This document shows positions 51,925-61,986 of a stretch of 64,000 nt of DNA, one piece after another. Below the pieces are notes generated by a model. That model saw nothing but the letters and a program-made list of their open reading frames with translations, ran no database searches and had not been told where the DNA came from. The stretch covers positions 310,001 to 374,000 of the forward strand of contig JAUIIL010000001.1 in the NCBI GenBank assembly GCA_030431635.1. The letters run 5' to 3'. The position numbers and the translations under genes are program-made. The stretch's first letter is position 1. The number at the start of each line of letters is the position of its first letter. The DNA is from Bacteriovoracia bacterium (GTDB lineage Bacteria > Bdellovibrionota > Bacteriovoracia > Bacteriovoracales > Bacteriovoracaceae).

Positions 51925-54900
51925 TTAGTCAAAATGCTTGTTACATTTAGCTTGTTTTAAAACTTGCTTAAACTTCTTATACTCATTGAGTGCTGTTGAA
52001 GGTGAAGATAAAAATCTCAATCCCATTATTTTTTGGGCTTGAGTCATTAAGTAGTTTTTGTCAGCAATATGGGCCTTCATTCCAACGAGTGTGGCAAATA
52101 ACTTTTGGAAAAAAAGATATTCTGGCCTTAAAGAAATTCCCTTAAGTTCAACTTTCTCCATTGATTTAGAAAAAACTTCAATCGGGTCATTGCTTATAAG
52201 AGATTGTCTTTCTATCTCCTCCCTAAGGAGTTGAGATTGTTCTTCACTATCTATGATGAGGTACTCTTTTGCCATTTCAACAGCTTCTTCGATTTTTTTG
52301 AACTTAATGGCGCCAATAATAGACATGAAGCCACGAACTTTCTGTGGTTCAATAATAACTGATTGACCTAGATCGATATTGACAAGGTTGCCCTTCAAAA
52401 CGAGTAATCTTTTTTTGGCCAACTGGTTTTCTTCATGTGGATCGATATCTAGAATAACGTTTCCTCCTAGCTTTTCTGAAGGCTGAATGAAGGAAGTAAG
52501 CTGATTTAAAATCTCGTTGACTACGGCCTTAGCATAACTTTGTTTACTCCATCCTAAAAGTGATTTTTCTGGCAGCTGTCCCCAAGAATCTGCTTTAATA
52601 AATTCTTCGGCCATGACTCCATCAAATTGCCAGCCCTCAAGAGGAACTGGGACCTGAACATTAACTTTATTCCCAAAGATTTTAACTAAAAGCGGTCTAT
52701 CCATAATGGCATTATTATGGGCAATGTTCATTTCAAACTCTTTCTTAAATTGCATTTCTTCAGTAATAATTCTCTCTACTTCCTCTCTGAGAGCAGGTAA
52801 ATTTTCAATACGAAGAGTTGGATCTTGCATAATTAACTCAAGGGCCTGTTTAAGAAGTTCAAACTCCCTAAGAGTTTTCTCATAAATATACTCTCTGGCC
52901 AGTTTAATAACGATAACTCTTCCATCTTTCAAAGTTGCTGAATAGGCCAGTTTCAATGAGCCTGAGCCCAACTCATGGTTTAATGTCTTAATTTGATTAA
53001 ATTTGTCCTGAGGAAGTCTTTGTGAAATCCAATTCATCGCTCGTATTTTTTCTACTTCTTGGGCCTGCCCTTTAAATTTTTCTAAAACATCTTGATATTC
53101 TTGAGGAAGTTGAAAACCGTGACTCGCTATAATCTGAGCAAGTTTCGCAGCTGCAACTCCTCCATTCTCAACAAGGATTTTTAAAACTTGTGGGCCTTTT
53201 AAGTCTTGGCTTCCTTGGGCCAATAGTCCAGAGAACATACGAGAAATTTCTGATTCGTTGAGAACTTGAAAATAGATTTTTAAAACACTTCTAAGGTAGG
53301 GAGGCATGTCTTCGTCTGATAAGAGAATACGATTAGCTAGAATTTCTATTGCTTCCTTACTACTATTAACACCACTTTCTCCTACAAAAAGACCCCGAAA
53401 GACAAGGGCCTTCTCGAGAGTGTGGGTTTCTTGAAAAAACTCTTTGATTTCAGATAAAGTGAAGTAGTAGCCATTTTCTCTCATTGTCTTTTTTCTTTTA
53501 TCTTTACCAAAAAAAAGTTTTTTTACTTTTTCTTCTAAATCTTTTTCAAGTTTATCATCAAAGTTAGCTAAGTAGAGAGAGAAATGAACTCTCTCTACTG
53601 GAGTAAGTTTCCCTACATATTCTTCTAATATCTCTCCAAAGGCCTTGGAAATTTTATGATAAGGACTTTCCGTATTATAGGATTTGTACTTTTCAATAGC
53701 TTTAAGTTGCTCGAATGTGCTTTTGCGCGACTTTATATGCTCTTCAAGTAAACCATCTCGATGCTTACTTCCTTCAGGAAAAACTGCTGCTATTTCACCT
53801 GCTGGAGGATTCTCTAGTTTTTGATTCGCTTCATGTAAATCAAGAAGGTACTCTAGAGCAGTCTCTTTCGGGATTCCCATTTTGCCTGCTCTTTTAGCGA
53901 CATGATCCTCCCAAGCATTCTCTATTATGTGCCAAGCATTGATTAATCCAGTGGAATTTTTCAGATCGTCTAAAACTTCTTTGGTCCAGACAGCTTCAGC
54001 TTCTTTATAGGCCTTGTAGAGTTTGATATATAATCTGGCTTTCGTGATAAAATTCATTTTCACTTTTCCATATTTTTTTAAAACATATTGATAGGTTTCA
54101 AGTCTTTTATTGAGTGAGCGAATATTTTTTGTGAGCTCAATAACTTTCTTTCTTTTATGATGAGAGGATTTAATATAATCGGAAATTTCATTGTCAATAT
54201 TTTGTGACCATGGAGTTTGTCTTCTTAGATCTTGCAAGAAGTTAACTTTTTTGACGTTACCAACCTTCTTTTTCTGGGAGAGAGTTTTTGTATAAACCAA
54301 ACTAGAAAAATTTTTGATCTTTTGTGTGACGTATTGATTTAGCTTTGAATTTTCAATTTTCTTAAAAGCTTCATTCAGAATAATTAATTTATCAAGCTCT
54401 TTGAGAAGGCGTGTCGCTTTCCCAAAGCTATTCTGATAAGCGTTAGCTCTATTATAAAGATATTTACTAAAGAAGAGGATAATTTTGTTTATATTTTGAT
54501 TAGGCAAATCTTTTTGCCCATACCAAGCATCAAATTGAGTAATTTTAGCTACCAGCGAGTCAAAAAAGTATTCTCTGTATTTGACTCCAGTAATATTCAT
54601 CAATGTTTTTAAATTAGCTTTAAGGTAATTTTGAGAAACCTCGGGCCCAATTAAACGACCGTGAAGAAATAAAGAGTATAAAGCAGTATATTCCTGCATT
54701 TGCTCTTTTGTTTCTACTTTTTGAAGTGAATTCATAAGATAAGCATAAAAAAGCCTGATTTGTTCTTCCGATTTATCATTGCCAATGATTTGAGTGGATC
54801 TATTTTTTGCGAAAGTATATTCTTTTGAACTTTCAAGGAAGTTGGAAAGAATAAGAATGAGTGAATTGACAGGGTCTTTCTCTTCTATCATTTTTTTATA

Positions 54901-57900
54901 TTGAATTGGCCAAATAAACTTCATTGCCTGTTCAATAAGGGTTTCTCTGGAGTCATAGATTTTAAGACTTTTACTCTCTTTGTTAAAAATATAACGATAT
55001 GCTTCTGCAATATCTTCAAAGAGCAATTTTTCATCCTTGTTAAGCTGAGCTTCACGATTAAGAATTTGAGGATTTTTATTTTTAATCTTATTAAGAAAGC
55101 TTCTATTAAGATTGGCCTGAATTGAAGTGAATCCTTCTTTGGTGTTGATAAGATAAGAAACACCTTGGTGCTTGGCCAGAATATCACAGAGACTGATAGC
55201 TAATTCAAAGTTGCTTATAAAATTTTGATTGGTAGATGGATTTTTAAGGTAGTCAATAACCTCTTTTTTTCCAGGAACAAGAAAGCTTTCTAAAATTTTT
55301 TGCCCATTTGTAGGAGTTGAAGCACCATTATTGAATTTATCTATAAGTGCCTCTAAACTATCTTGTGAAAGAGAAGTGAGTTTAGAAGAATAATTAATCG
55401 TACTATGAAATAAAATTTTAGTTTTTAAATGAAGACTTCTTTTCATGTTAAAAAAAGATTCAGGGATTTTTTCATGAGGATTTTTATTTATCTTTTGAAC
55501 TATGTCATTAAACTCAATGAGGCCGTTAAGATAGTTTATTCTAATTTTTTCATCGATTTTTCCTTCTTTTAAAAGTTCATCTAGGCCTGATTCATAAACT
55601 TTTAATGAATTTTGAAATCTTTCAGCATGAAGATTGATTCTTCTTAACTCATCTGATTTAAGGTGAAGTTTAAAAACTTCGATTTTATCTTGATTGCTTA
55701 GTCTTTGAATATGTTGAGGGTGCAAGACAGGTATCGATGTTTTTTTGGGTTCTGCTGTATTTCCCTCAATGGATGACACGTAGGTCAGATTTTTATTGAA
55801 CTGCTCAAATAAAGTGAGAATATTCTCCTTTAGTATCGTTTGAGATTTGCGATAGGTTTCTATTAACTCTTCTTGAATTGGGTTAAAGTGAGGTAGATGA
55901 GAAGCTTCTTTCAGGTTTTCTTTAGTCAGAGTTTCTTCGTTAAACTCAGATGGCTTGATAGTCATCAAGACTTTTTCAATTCTTTTTAAATTGGCCTCTA
56001 AGTCACGCGGATAACGAGTTCTATCAATATCAAGTATTGCTTCCCGATGCTCTTCCCAGAAATCTCTGTTTATATTATTGGCAATTAATAAATCAAGAGT
56101 TTCTTCGATATTATAATGAGTTTTAACAAGGCTATTAAAAACAAAATTGACGCCATCAATTCCTGTCACTTTATTTAAATAGGTAATAAAATCAGTACTT
56201 AGTGCCGTTCTTTGCCAACGAGGGCTTCTTCCTATCCCATAGCTAAATTCTTGATTAAGTGGATTGAGTTCTGCATTTTTCCCAAGTCGCTCTCTGAGTT
56301 CTCCTGCGATATTTCTTTGGCTATCTTCAAGATTTTTTGAAAAAATTTTCTCTTTCGCGTTAACTGGATATTGGATTCGATGGACGAACTTATTCACTTC
56401 AATTTCAGGATGAGTAAGTAAGGTATTTGTTATTTCAGCAAAGACTTGGTTTAAAGCAAATATGACCTTACTGGATTCTGTTTTACTTATTCTAAGTACA
56501 TTTTGAATAAAATCATATGTAACATTTAAGTCCTTAGTTAGAAGAAGGTGTTTGTTACAAAGTTGAGCGTAAAAAGTTAGCATATGTTTTTTAGATTGAG
56601 AGTTTCTTAGAAAGCGCTCATGCAGAAGGTGTTCCTCTTCGCCTAATAGATCTATTATCCATTGTAGTTCTTGAGTTGATTTTGCTTGATGGGTTAGTTT
56701 AATAAGTGAACCAACAGCAACTCTTTCATCAATCTCTCGTACCCATTGTTGTATCTGGGCAAGATTAGCATGGAAATTGATATCAAAGGTTAGAAGCTCA
56801 ATCTGCTTATTGTTGATTTTTTGCTTTAACTCATTAATTGCCTTTTTGGGACTAGCAATTCTTTTGCTAGAAGTTAATTTTCCATGCTCTCCAACGCTTG
56901 TTTCAAATCGCTTGAAAGATTCTATAACGGAGTTCGTTTTTCTCAAATCGTTCACTTCGTCGAGTAAATAGCTATATTCATCTGTAATTCTCACGATTGT
57001 TTCTTGGTGCATTGATTTAACTTCTTCGTTTTGAATCATGAGATATTCTTCAAGGGCCTGAAGCTTTTGTCGAAAATCAAGAGACTCATAGGCTTCAGTT
57101 GACAAGTATTTTTCTAAGGTCACAACAGAGGTGCGAGATGTTTTTTCATAATGGCTTCTATCTAAACTTCCGTCTTTACTAATAGCTACTTCATTAAGAG
57201 ATATATTAAACTTTTCATAAGCTTCTCTTCTTTGGTTAAGAGTATTAATTAGATCTTCTAAGGCAGCAGAACGCAAAGAAGGCTTAGGGTGTTCATCCAA
57301 AAGACCAGCAATGAGGTGTCTGATTGATTTATTGGATTGGATTTTATCAAAAATTTTAAAAAGGATGTGAGCTGCTTTGGGATCATAACCAGCTTCATAG
57401 GCAACTCTAACCCCAAAGTCATCGGCCTTAAATTCCATGTAAACGCCTGTCGTTCTTTCTAATTTTTCAACGTCTCCATGAACAGCATGTCCTACCTCAT
57501 GGCCAATCACAATGGCCATAATTGAGCGGGAATGGGCATTGGCCTCTTGGGCCAGCTCTTCTCCTAGGTACTCTTTGGCCTTATCAGTATTTGTGATGAG
57601 ATCGAGTAAACCCTTAGTAGAGGCAATATGATAGGCCTTCACCTCTTGCAGATCATGGACTTTTGAAACCCAGGCATTCATTGTTTCTGTGGAAGAGAGA
57701 AATAATTCAAAAATGAGAGAGTCATCGACTTCTTTTGTTTTCTTGATATCCTCTAATATTTCTTTGAGTTCACGGTAGAGTTTTTTTGCTTTAAAAACTC
57801 CACTGGGAAGGGTTTTGAGTGTGTGGATTTTAGCATGCTCTAGCTTTTCTTTTACAACTTCTTTACCAAGTTTAGACTTTAAAAGATCTGATTTTTGAGC

Positions 57901-57954
57901 AAACAGTTGAAGTGAGAAAAGGAAAAATAAGAAGAGAGATTTTTTGAACAGCAA
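51925..57954 (-). CDS. Giant exported M48-like metalloprotease fused to ABC1/UbiB-like kinase domain
   Basis: 2009 residues. The start is TTG 57954 with AAGGA seven bases upstream; a signal peptide follows (LFKKSLFLFFLFSLQLFAQ). Residues 140-200 have an M48-type site: IGHEVGHAVHGD (His152, Glu153, His156) and MEFKADDFGVRVAYEAGYDPKAA with third ligand Glu174. About 1300 residues of charged helices follow. Near 1603-1850 lies an ABC1/UbiB-like atypical kinase: KLAQIIASHGFQLPQEYQDVLEK (the family KxGQ region, here KLAQ), a Gly-rich loop LGSGSLKLAYSA near 1663, the strand Lys in VIVIKLAR, an EEMQFKKEFEMNIAHN helix, DIDPHEENQ near 1835 (UbiB: DPHPGN) and NIDLGQS for the DFG motif. I know of no such fusion. 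Export of an ATP-using domain is puzzling. Confidence 0.8.
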   Translation of the reverse strand: MLFKKSLFLFFLFSLQLFAQKSDLLKSKLGKEVVKEKLEHAKIHTLKTLPSGVFKAKKLYRELKEILEDIKKTKEVDDSLIFELFLSSTETMNAWVSKVHDLQEVKAYHIASTKGLLDLITNTDKAKEYLGEELAQEANAHSRSIMAIVIGHEVGHAVHGDVEKLERTTGVYMEFKADDFGVRVAYEAGYDPKAAHILFKIFDKIQSNKSIRHLIAGLLDEHPKPSLRSAALEDLINTLNQRREAYEKFNISLNEVAISKDGSLDRSHYEKTSRTSVVTLEKYLSTEAYESLDFRQKLQALEEYLMIQNEEVKSMHQETIVRITDEYSYLLDEVNDLRKTNSVIESFKRFETSVGEHGKLTSSKRIASPKKAINELKQKINNKQIELLTFDINFHANLAQIQQWVREIDERVAVGSLIKLTHQAKSTQELQWIIDLLGEEEHLLHERFLRNSQSKKHMLTFYAQLCNKHLLLTKDLNVTYDFIQNVLRISKTESSKVIFALNQVFAEITNTLLTHPEIEVNKFVHRIQYPVNAKEKIFSKNLEDSQRNIAGELRERLGKNAELNPLNQEFSYGIGRSPRWQRTALSTDFITYLNKVTGIDGVNFVFNSLVKTHYNIEETLDLLIANNINRDFWEEHREAILDIDRTRYPRDLEANLKRIEKVLMTIKPSEFNEETLTKENLKEASHLPHFNPIQEELIETYRKSQTILKENILTLFEQFNKNLTYVSSIEGNTAEPKKTSIPVLHPQHIQRLSNQDKIEVFKLHLKSDELRRINLHAERFQNSLKVYESGLDELLKEGKIDEKIRINYLNGLIEFNDIVQKINKNPHEKIPESFFNMKRSLHLKTKILFHSTINYSSKLTSLSQDSLEALIDKFNNGASTPTNGQKILESFLVPGKKEVIDYLKNPSTNQNFISNFELAISLCDILAKHQGVSYLINTKEGFTSIQANLNRSFLNKIKNKNPQILNREAQLNKDEKLLFEDIAEAYRYIFNKESKSLKIYDSRETLIEQAMKFIWPIQYKKMIEEKDPVNSLILILSNFLESSKEYTFAKNRSTQIIGNDKSEEQIRLFYAYLMNSLQKVETKEQMQEYTALYSLFLHGRLIGPEVSQNYLKANLKTLMNITGVKYREYFFDSLVAKITQFDAWYGQKDLPNQNINKIILFFSKYLYNRANAYQNSFGKATRLLKELDKLIILNEAFKKIENSKLNQYVTQKIKNFSSLVYTKTLSQKKKVGNVKKVNFLQDLRRQTPWSQNIDNEISDYIKSSHHKRKKVIELTKNIRSLNKRLETYQYVLKKYGKVKMNFITKARLYIKLYKAYKEAEAVWTKEVLDDLKNSTGLINAWHIIENAWEDHVAKRAGKMGIPKETALEYLLDLHEANQKLENPPAGEIAAVFPEGSKHRDGLLEEHIKSRKSTFEQLKAIEKYKSYNTESPYHKISKAFGEILEEYVGKLTPVERVHFSLYLANFDDKLEKDLEEKVKKLFFGKDKRKKTMRENGYYFTLSEIKEFFQETHTLEKALVFRGLFVGESGVNSSKEAIEILANRILLSDEDMPPYLRSVLKIYFQVLNESEISRMFSGLLAQGSQDLKGPQVLKILVENGGVAAAKLAQIIASHGFQLPQEYQDVLEKFKGQAQEVEKIRAMNWISQRLPQDKFNQIKTLNHELGSGSLKLAYSATLKDGRVIVIKLAREYIYEKTLREFELLKQALELIMQDPTLRIENLPALREEVERIITEEMQFKKEFEMNIAHNNAIMDRPLLVKIFGNKVNVQVPVPLEGWQFDGVMAEEFIKADSWGQLPEKSLLGWSKQSYAKAVVNEILNQLTSFIQPSEKLGGNVILDIDPHEENQLAKKRLLVLKGNLVNIDLGQSVIIEPQKVRGFMSIIGAIKFKKIEEAVEMAKEYLIIDSEEQSQLLREEIERQSLISNDPIEVFSKSMEKVELKGISLRPEYLFFQKLFATLVGMKAHIADKNYLMTQAQKIMGLRFLSSPSTALNEYKKFKQVLKQAKCNKHFD

Positions 57955-58085
57955 GAAGCATTCCTTCTTTTATAAGTTTCAAAAGAAACTATTAAAGAGG
58001 GAGTGATTTGTAGAGATAAAAAATAACGCAGTGTAATATTTTCTTTTATGGTCAATCTAACTATTTGAAATTACTATGCTATGAT

Positions 58086-58949
58086 TTAATCCCAGTTATT
58101 CTCTTCCCATAAGGGAAGTTGTCTATCATCTTTTTGGAAGAGAGTCTTAACCTCTGGAATCCAATGTGAAACATCTTGGAAAAGAGAGTGTACTCCATTA
58201 TCGAGTCTCTTTTCAAAACCATCGACAGGATTTTGATAAACTTCTTCTACCCAACGATACATCTTATCCGGATCCCAAAAAAAGATTTCTCTTCCTTCTT
58301 CTTCTGAGTTGGCCCAGGGATTATAAGTGAGCATCAACTTAAAAAAATTCACTTTCCTCTCCTGAATAGGCATGCCTAAGTATTTCAGAGGGATTTTTAT
58401 TTGATAACTCCAGGCTTCTTTGAGCTTAGAATTCATCAGTCCTGCCAATTGTAAAAAACTGGCCCCGAAGGCACTACAGCCAGAACCTTCTTTGAACAAA
58501 GGTCTATTGTACAGCCCATAATACTTATAAAGTCTTTGCTCTTTATATTCCTGATAGTAGTTATAGAGAAGTTCAAGAACTTCTTGAGAGATCTGAAAGC
58601 AAACGGAGTTAATTCTATCACCTTTTTTTTGATATTCTTTAATCTCATCGAGCATCTCTTCTTTAGTTTCAAGGTGACCTTTAAAACTATGGAAAACAAT
58701 TCCCATCCCAATGTGTTTTTTAAAAAGAAGTTTTTTCGCATTCAAGTTCGCCGCAACCATTCCTGTGAGAACATCTATCTTTTCTCCCGATGTAAGGGTT
58801 CCTTTTAACTCAATATTTACATGTCCCATAAAACGAGGTTTAAAAGCGAGATAGTTTTTAAGAATGGTGCGAGAAAGAGCTGTTGCGCTACTCCAGTTAA
58901 GGCCAAAAGGGGATTTAATAAAATAGAGTTTGAGAATATTTTCAGTCAT
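58086..58949 (-). CDS. Unknown protein, possibly permuted papain-like
   Basis: 287 residues without a signal peptide. FMGHVNIELKG near 40 followed much later by GSGCSAFGASFLQLAGL (Cys near 162) gives a His-then-Cys order, as in permuted NlpC/P60 or YiiX-like hydrolases. HIGMGIVFHSFKGHL between them holds further His. The C-terminal part (NPWANSEEEGREIFFWDPDKMYRWVEEVYQNP) is Trp-rich. I am not confident of the family. It is upstream of and divergent from the OPT transporter gene. Confidence 0.5.
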   Translation of the reverse strand: MTENILKLYFIKSPFGLNWSSATALSRTILKNYLAFKPRFMGHVNIELKGTLTSGEKIDVLTGMVAANLNAKKLLFKKHIGMGIVFHSFKGHLETKEEMLDEIKEYQKKGDRINSVCFQISQEVLELLYNYYQEYKEQRLYKYYGLYNRPLFKEGSGCSAFGASFLQLAGLMNSKLKEAWSYQIKIPLKYLGMPIQERKVNFFKLMLTYNPWANSEEEGREIFFWDPDKMYRWVEEVYQNPVDGFEKRLDNGVHSLFQDVSHWIPEVKTLFQKDDRQLPLWEENNWD

Positions 58950-59020
58950 AAGATCTTACCTTTTGACAAATGATACTAAGAATTATTTTATGAGAACAGG
59001 GAATTTTAAAAGGAAGCAAT

Positions 59021-60877
59021 ATGTCAACTAATGTGAAAGAGTTAACAGTCTCTGCTGTTGTAATTGGTATAGTCATCGGTGTTATTATGACTGCCGCTAA
59101 TGTTTATTTGGGTTTATATGCTGGAATGACGGTTTCAGCTTCTATTCCAGCAGCTGTTCTTGCGATGGGAATCTACAAAGGAGTGCTCAAAAAAAGCTCT
59201 CTGTTAGAAAGTAACATTGTTCAAACAATGGCCAGTGCAGGAGAATCCTTAGCAGCTGGTGTTATTTTTACTTTACCGGCTTTGGTACTCGTTGGAGCTT
59301 GGAAGAATTTTGATTTTTGGTCGACTACACTTATCGCTGTTGCTGGAGGTCTTCTTGGTGTTATCTTCATGATTCCCTTAAGACGTGCCCTTATTATAGA
59401 AGATAAATCATTAACATACCCTGAAGGAGTTGCTTGTGCTGCTGTTTTAAAAACAGGCTCAGATAGCGAAGCCAAAGAAGGATTTATTGTCATTTTGAAG
59501 GGGCTTTTTTTAGGAGCAGCTTTTAAATTTGTTTCTGGTGGACTTGCTCTTTTAAAAGGTAGTGTTGAAATTGCTACGAAGTTTGGACAAAGTGTTGGGT
59601 TTATCGGTCTTGATATCTCCCCAGCTCTTTTATCAGTTGGATATATTGTTAAACTACAAGTAGGAATTCTTGTTTTGGCCGGCTCTCTTATTGGATGGAC
59701 TCTTGTCATTCCTTTTTTAGGAACACCTGAAGCCTATGTTGACTTGAGTGCACTTGATCTGGCCTGGACTCTTTGGTCGACAAAGATCAGATATTTGGGT
59801 GTTGGTGCGATGTTAACTGGTGGAGTGTGGTCTATTATTTCCGTGAGACGTGGAATTGTTTCTGGAATGCAGGGTCTTAAAGCTGCCTATCAAAATAAAT
59901 CAAATACCCCATCTGACAGAATGGATACTGATATGTCTTTAATGGCCATTTTTACTATTTTTGTGTTGTGTTTTGCTATCATGCTTTTTCTTTATAACTC
60001 TCTTATTGCTTCCTTTGGAATCTCTTTAATGACAACGCTCATTATGGTGTTAGCTGCGTTTATATTTGTTGCTGTTTCTAGTTATGTTTGTGGTCTTGTA
60101 GGAAGTTCCAACAATCCTGTTTCAGGGATGACTATTTCGGCTCTTCTTGTCACATCTGTCCTATTTTTAATTCTTGGATTCAAAGGAGACTCAGCGATTC
60201 TTGCAACCTTGGGAGTTGCAGCCGTTGTTTGTTGTGCTGCTTGTACAGCAGGTGACTGTTCACAAGACCTTAAAACGGGAACAATCGTTGGTGCCACGCC
60301 TCGGGCCCAACAAATTGCTCAGGTCATCGGAGTTTGTATACCAGCTTTTGTTATTGCTCCTGTCTTAACTCTACTACACTCTGCTTACGGAATAGGGGTC
60401 GGTCTTAAGGCTCCACAGGCAACTCTGTTCGCTTCAATAACCAAGGCCCTTTTTGGAAACGGGGACCTGCCTATGAACTATGTTATTGCAGGTATTTTGC
60501 TTGGAATTGCTGTGATTATTTTAGATAAAGTTTTCTTTGAAAAGAGAGGGGGCTTCAGGCTTTATTTGATGCCTATTGCAGTTGGGATTTATCTTCCAAT
60601 AACACTGAACGTTCCTATTTTTTTAGGTGCGCTCATTCGTCATTTTGTTGAAAAATCAAGAAAAACTCCTGTTGATGAAGGAAATGATAAAGGAGTTTTA
60701 GTGAGTTCAGGACTCATTGCAGGTGAAGCTATTATGGGGGTGGTGATAGCTCTATTCCTTTTCTTTAATATAAATTTAAAGATGGATGTGTTCTCTCACT
60801 TAACTGGGGAGATCTTATCCGTTATAGCTCTTGCTTTGGTTGGAATGTTTCTCATGAAAACCGCTAAGAAGTCGTGA
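59021..60877 (+). CDS. OPT-family oligopeptide transporter
   Basis: 618 residues with some 14-16 membrane segments. The OPT signature is clear at the start: AANVYLGLYAGMTVSASIPAAVLAMGIYKG, then EDKSLTYPEGVACAAVLKTGS, GSSNNPVSGMTISALLVTS and CTAGDCSQDLKTGTIVGATPRAQQIAQVIGV. Bacterial OPT proteins import small peptides or metal-chelate compounds. The operon partner DUF819 protein starts within its stop codon (GTGA). With gamma-glutamyltransferase and peptidases in the window it may feed peptide use; the substrate is unknown. AAGGA precedes the ATG. Confidence 0.94.
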   Translation: MSTNVKELTVSAVVIGIVIGVIMTAANVYLGLYAGMTVSASIPAAVLAMGIYKGVLKKSSLLESNIVQTMASAGESLAAGVIFTLPALVLVGAWKNFDFWSTTLIAVAGGLLGVIFMIPLRRALIIEDKSLTYPEGVACAAVLKTGSDSEAKEGFIVILKGLFLGAAFKFVSGGLALLKGSVEIATKFGQSVGFIGLDISPALLSVGYIVKLQVGILVLAGSLIGWTLVIPFLGTPEAYVDLSALDLAWTLWSTKIRYLGVGAMLTGGVWSIISVRRGIVSGMQGLKAAYQNKSNTPSDRMDTDMSLMAIFTIFVLCFAIMLFLYNSLIASFGISLMTTLIMVLAAFIFVAVSSYVCGLVGSSNNPVSGMTISALLVTSVLFLILGFKGDSAILATLGVAAVVCCAACTAGDCSQDLKTGTIVGATPRAQQIAQVIGVCIPAFVIAPVLTLLHSAYGIGVGLKAPQATLFASITKALFGNGDLPMNYVIAGILLGIAVIILDKVFFEKRGGFRLYLMPIAVGIYLPITLNVPIFLGALIRHFVEKSRKTPVDEGNDKGVLVSSGLIAGEAIMGVVIALFLFFNINLKMDVFSHLTGEILSVIALALVGMFLMKTAKKS

Positions 60878-61986
60878 CAATTCTTTTTGTTTTTATTTCT
60901 TTGCTGGTACCGTGGGGAGTTTTAAAAATAACTCCCCATTTTCGTTTAACAAGACTTCTTGGCCCTTTTGTCAGTTGCTATGTTCTGGGTATGCTTTTAG
61001 GCAACATTTCATTAACACTTCCTGTTTCTCTTTTTGAATCTTTAACACAAATAAGTATTTTATTTGGTTTGGTTATTCTTCTGTTTATGAGTAATGTGAG
61101 AGCGTGGCACCAAATAGAGCGCAAAACACTTTTAAGTTTTTTTCTCATCATTTTGAGTGTTTTTTTGACATGTTTTTTGGGTTATTTTCTTTTCAAAGAA
61201 GAGCTTTTTGATGCTCATAAAGTAGTCGCGATGGCCCTTGGTGTTTATGTTGGAGGAACATCTAATATGAGCGCTATTTCCTACGCACTTAAAGTTGATA
61301 AGGACGTTTTCCTTCTGATGAATGTCATAGATACTCTTTTTTCAGGAGTCTATTTTCTTTTTCTTCTTGTAGGAGGAGCAAGTTTTTATCACCTATTTCT
61401 TCCTCAAACAAAAAAAGCAGGAGAGAATGAGAAAAAGCAAGAAACTTCTCAGAGTCATCAATCGGTGAGTCATTTTAAAGATTATGGCTTTGTCTTTTTT
61501 CTTGCTGTATTGGGAGTTCTTCTTGCAATAGGTTTAAGCCATCTTTTTTTCGGTAAAGAGGAAGGTGTTTTCATTATTCTTATCCTGACAAGTTACTCTC
61601 TTGTTATTTCTTCACGTCAAAAGATTATTCATTTAGATTCTTGCCATAAAATGGGAAATTACTTTCTTTATCTTTTTTGTTTCGGTATGGGAGCTCTTAC
61701 AAACTTTTCTCTCTTAATTCAAATGAGCTATACATATATCTATCTAGTAGGTTTTGTTTTTATTTCTTCAATATTATTGCATTTACTTTTATGCCATTTC
61801 TTTAAAATTGATAGAGACACAGCTGTTATTACTTCTATTGCAAGTCTTTATGGACCGGTTTTTGCGGCCCCTGTCTCTCAGGTTTTAGATAATAAAGAGC
61901 TTCTTCTCGTTGGGGTCACTCTAGGTCTTATTGGCCATGCGATAGGAAATTATCTCGCGTTTATTCTTGTTTATCTTCTGAGTTAA
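60874..61986 (+). CDS. DUF819 (YjcL-like) membrane protein
   Basis: 370 residues starting at GTG 60874, overlapping the OPT stop by four bases. About ten membrane segments with DUF819 features: VLGMLLGNI, FMSNVRAWHQIERKTLLSF, MALGVYVGGTSNMSAISYALK, and near the end TSIASLYGPVFAAPVSQVLDNKELLLVGVTLGLIGHAIGNY. The central loop is hydrophilic (KKAGENEKKQETSQSHQS). Function unknown; the fold resembles sodium-dependent or ion antiporters. It is certainly cotranslated with the OPT transporter. Ends in TTAA shared with the convergent gene. Confidence 0.88.
   Translation: MTILFVFISLLVPWGVLKITPHFRLTRLLGPFVSCYVLGMLLGNISLTLPVSLFESLTQISILFGLVILLFMSNVRAWHQIERKTLLSFFLIILSVFLTCFLGYFLFKEELFDAHKVVAMALGVYVGGTSNMSAISYALKVDKDVFLLMNVIDTLFSGVYFLFLLVGGASFYHLFLPQTKKAGENEKKQETSQSHQSVSHFKDYGFVFFLAVLGVLLAIGLSHLFFGKEEGVFIILILTSYSLVISSRQKIIHLDSCHKMGNYFLYLFCFGMGALTNFSLLIQMSYTYIYLVGFVFISSILLHLLLCHFFKIDRDTAVITSIASLYGPVFAAPVSQVLDNKELLLVGVTLGLIGHAIGNYLAFILVYLLS

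Noticed and set aside
59221-59709. 162-codon antisense frame inside the OPT transporter gene
   Set aside because: It is a shadow of a confidently assigned gene, is Pro/Ala/Lys-rich without family features, and has no ribosome binding site.
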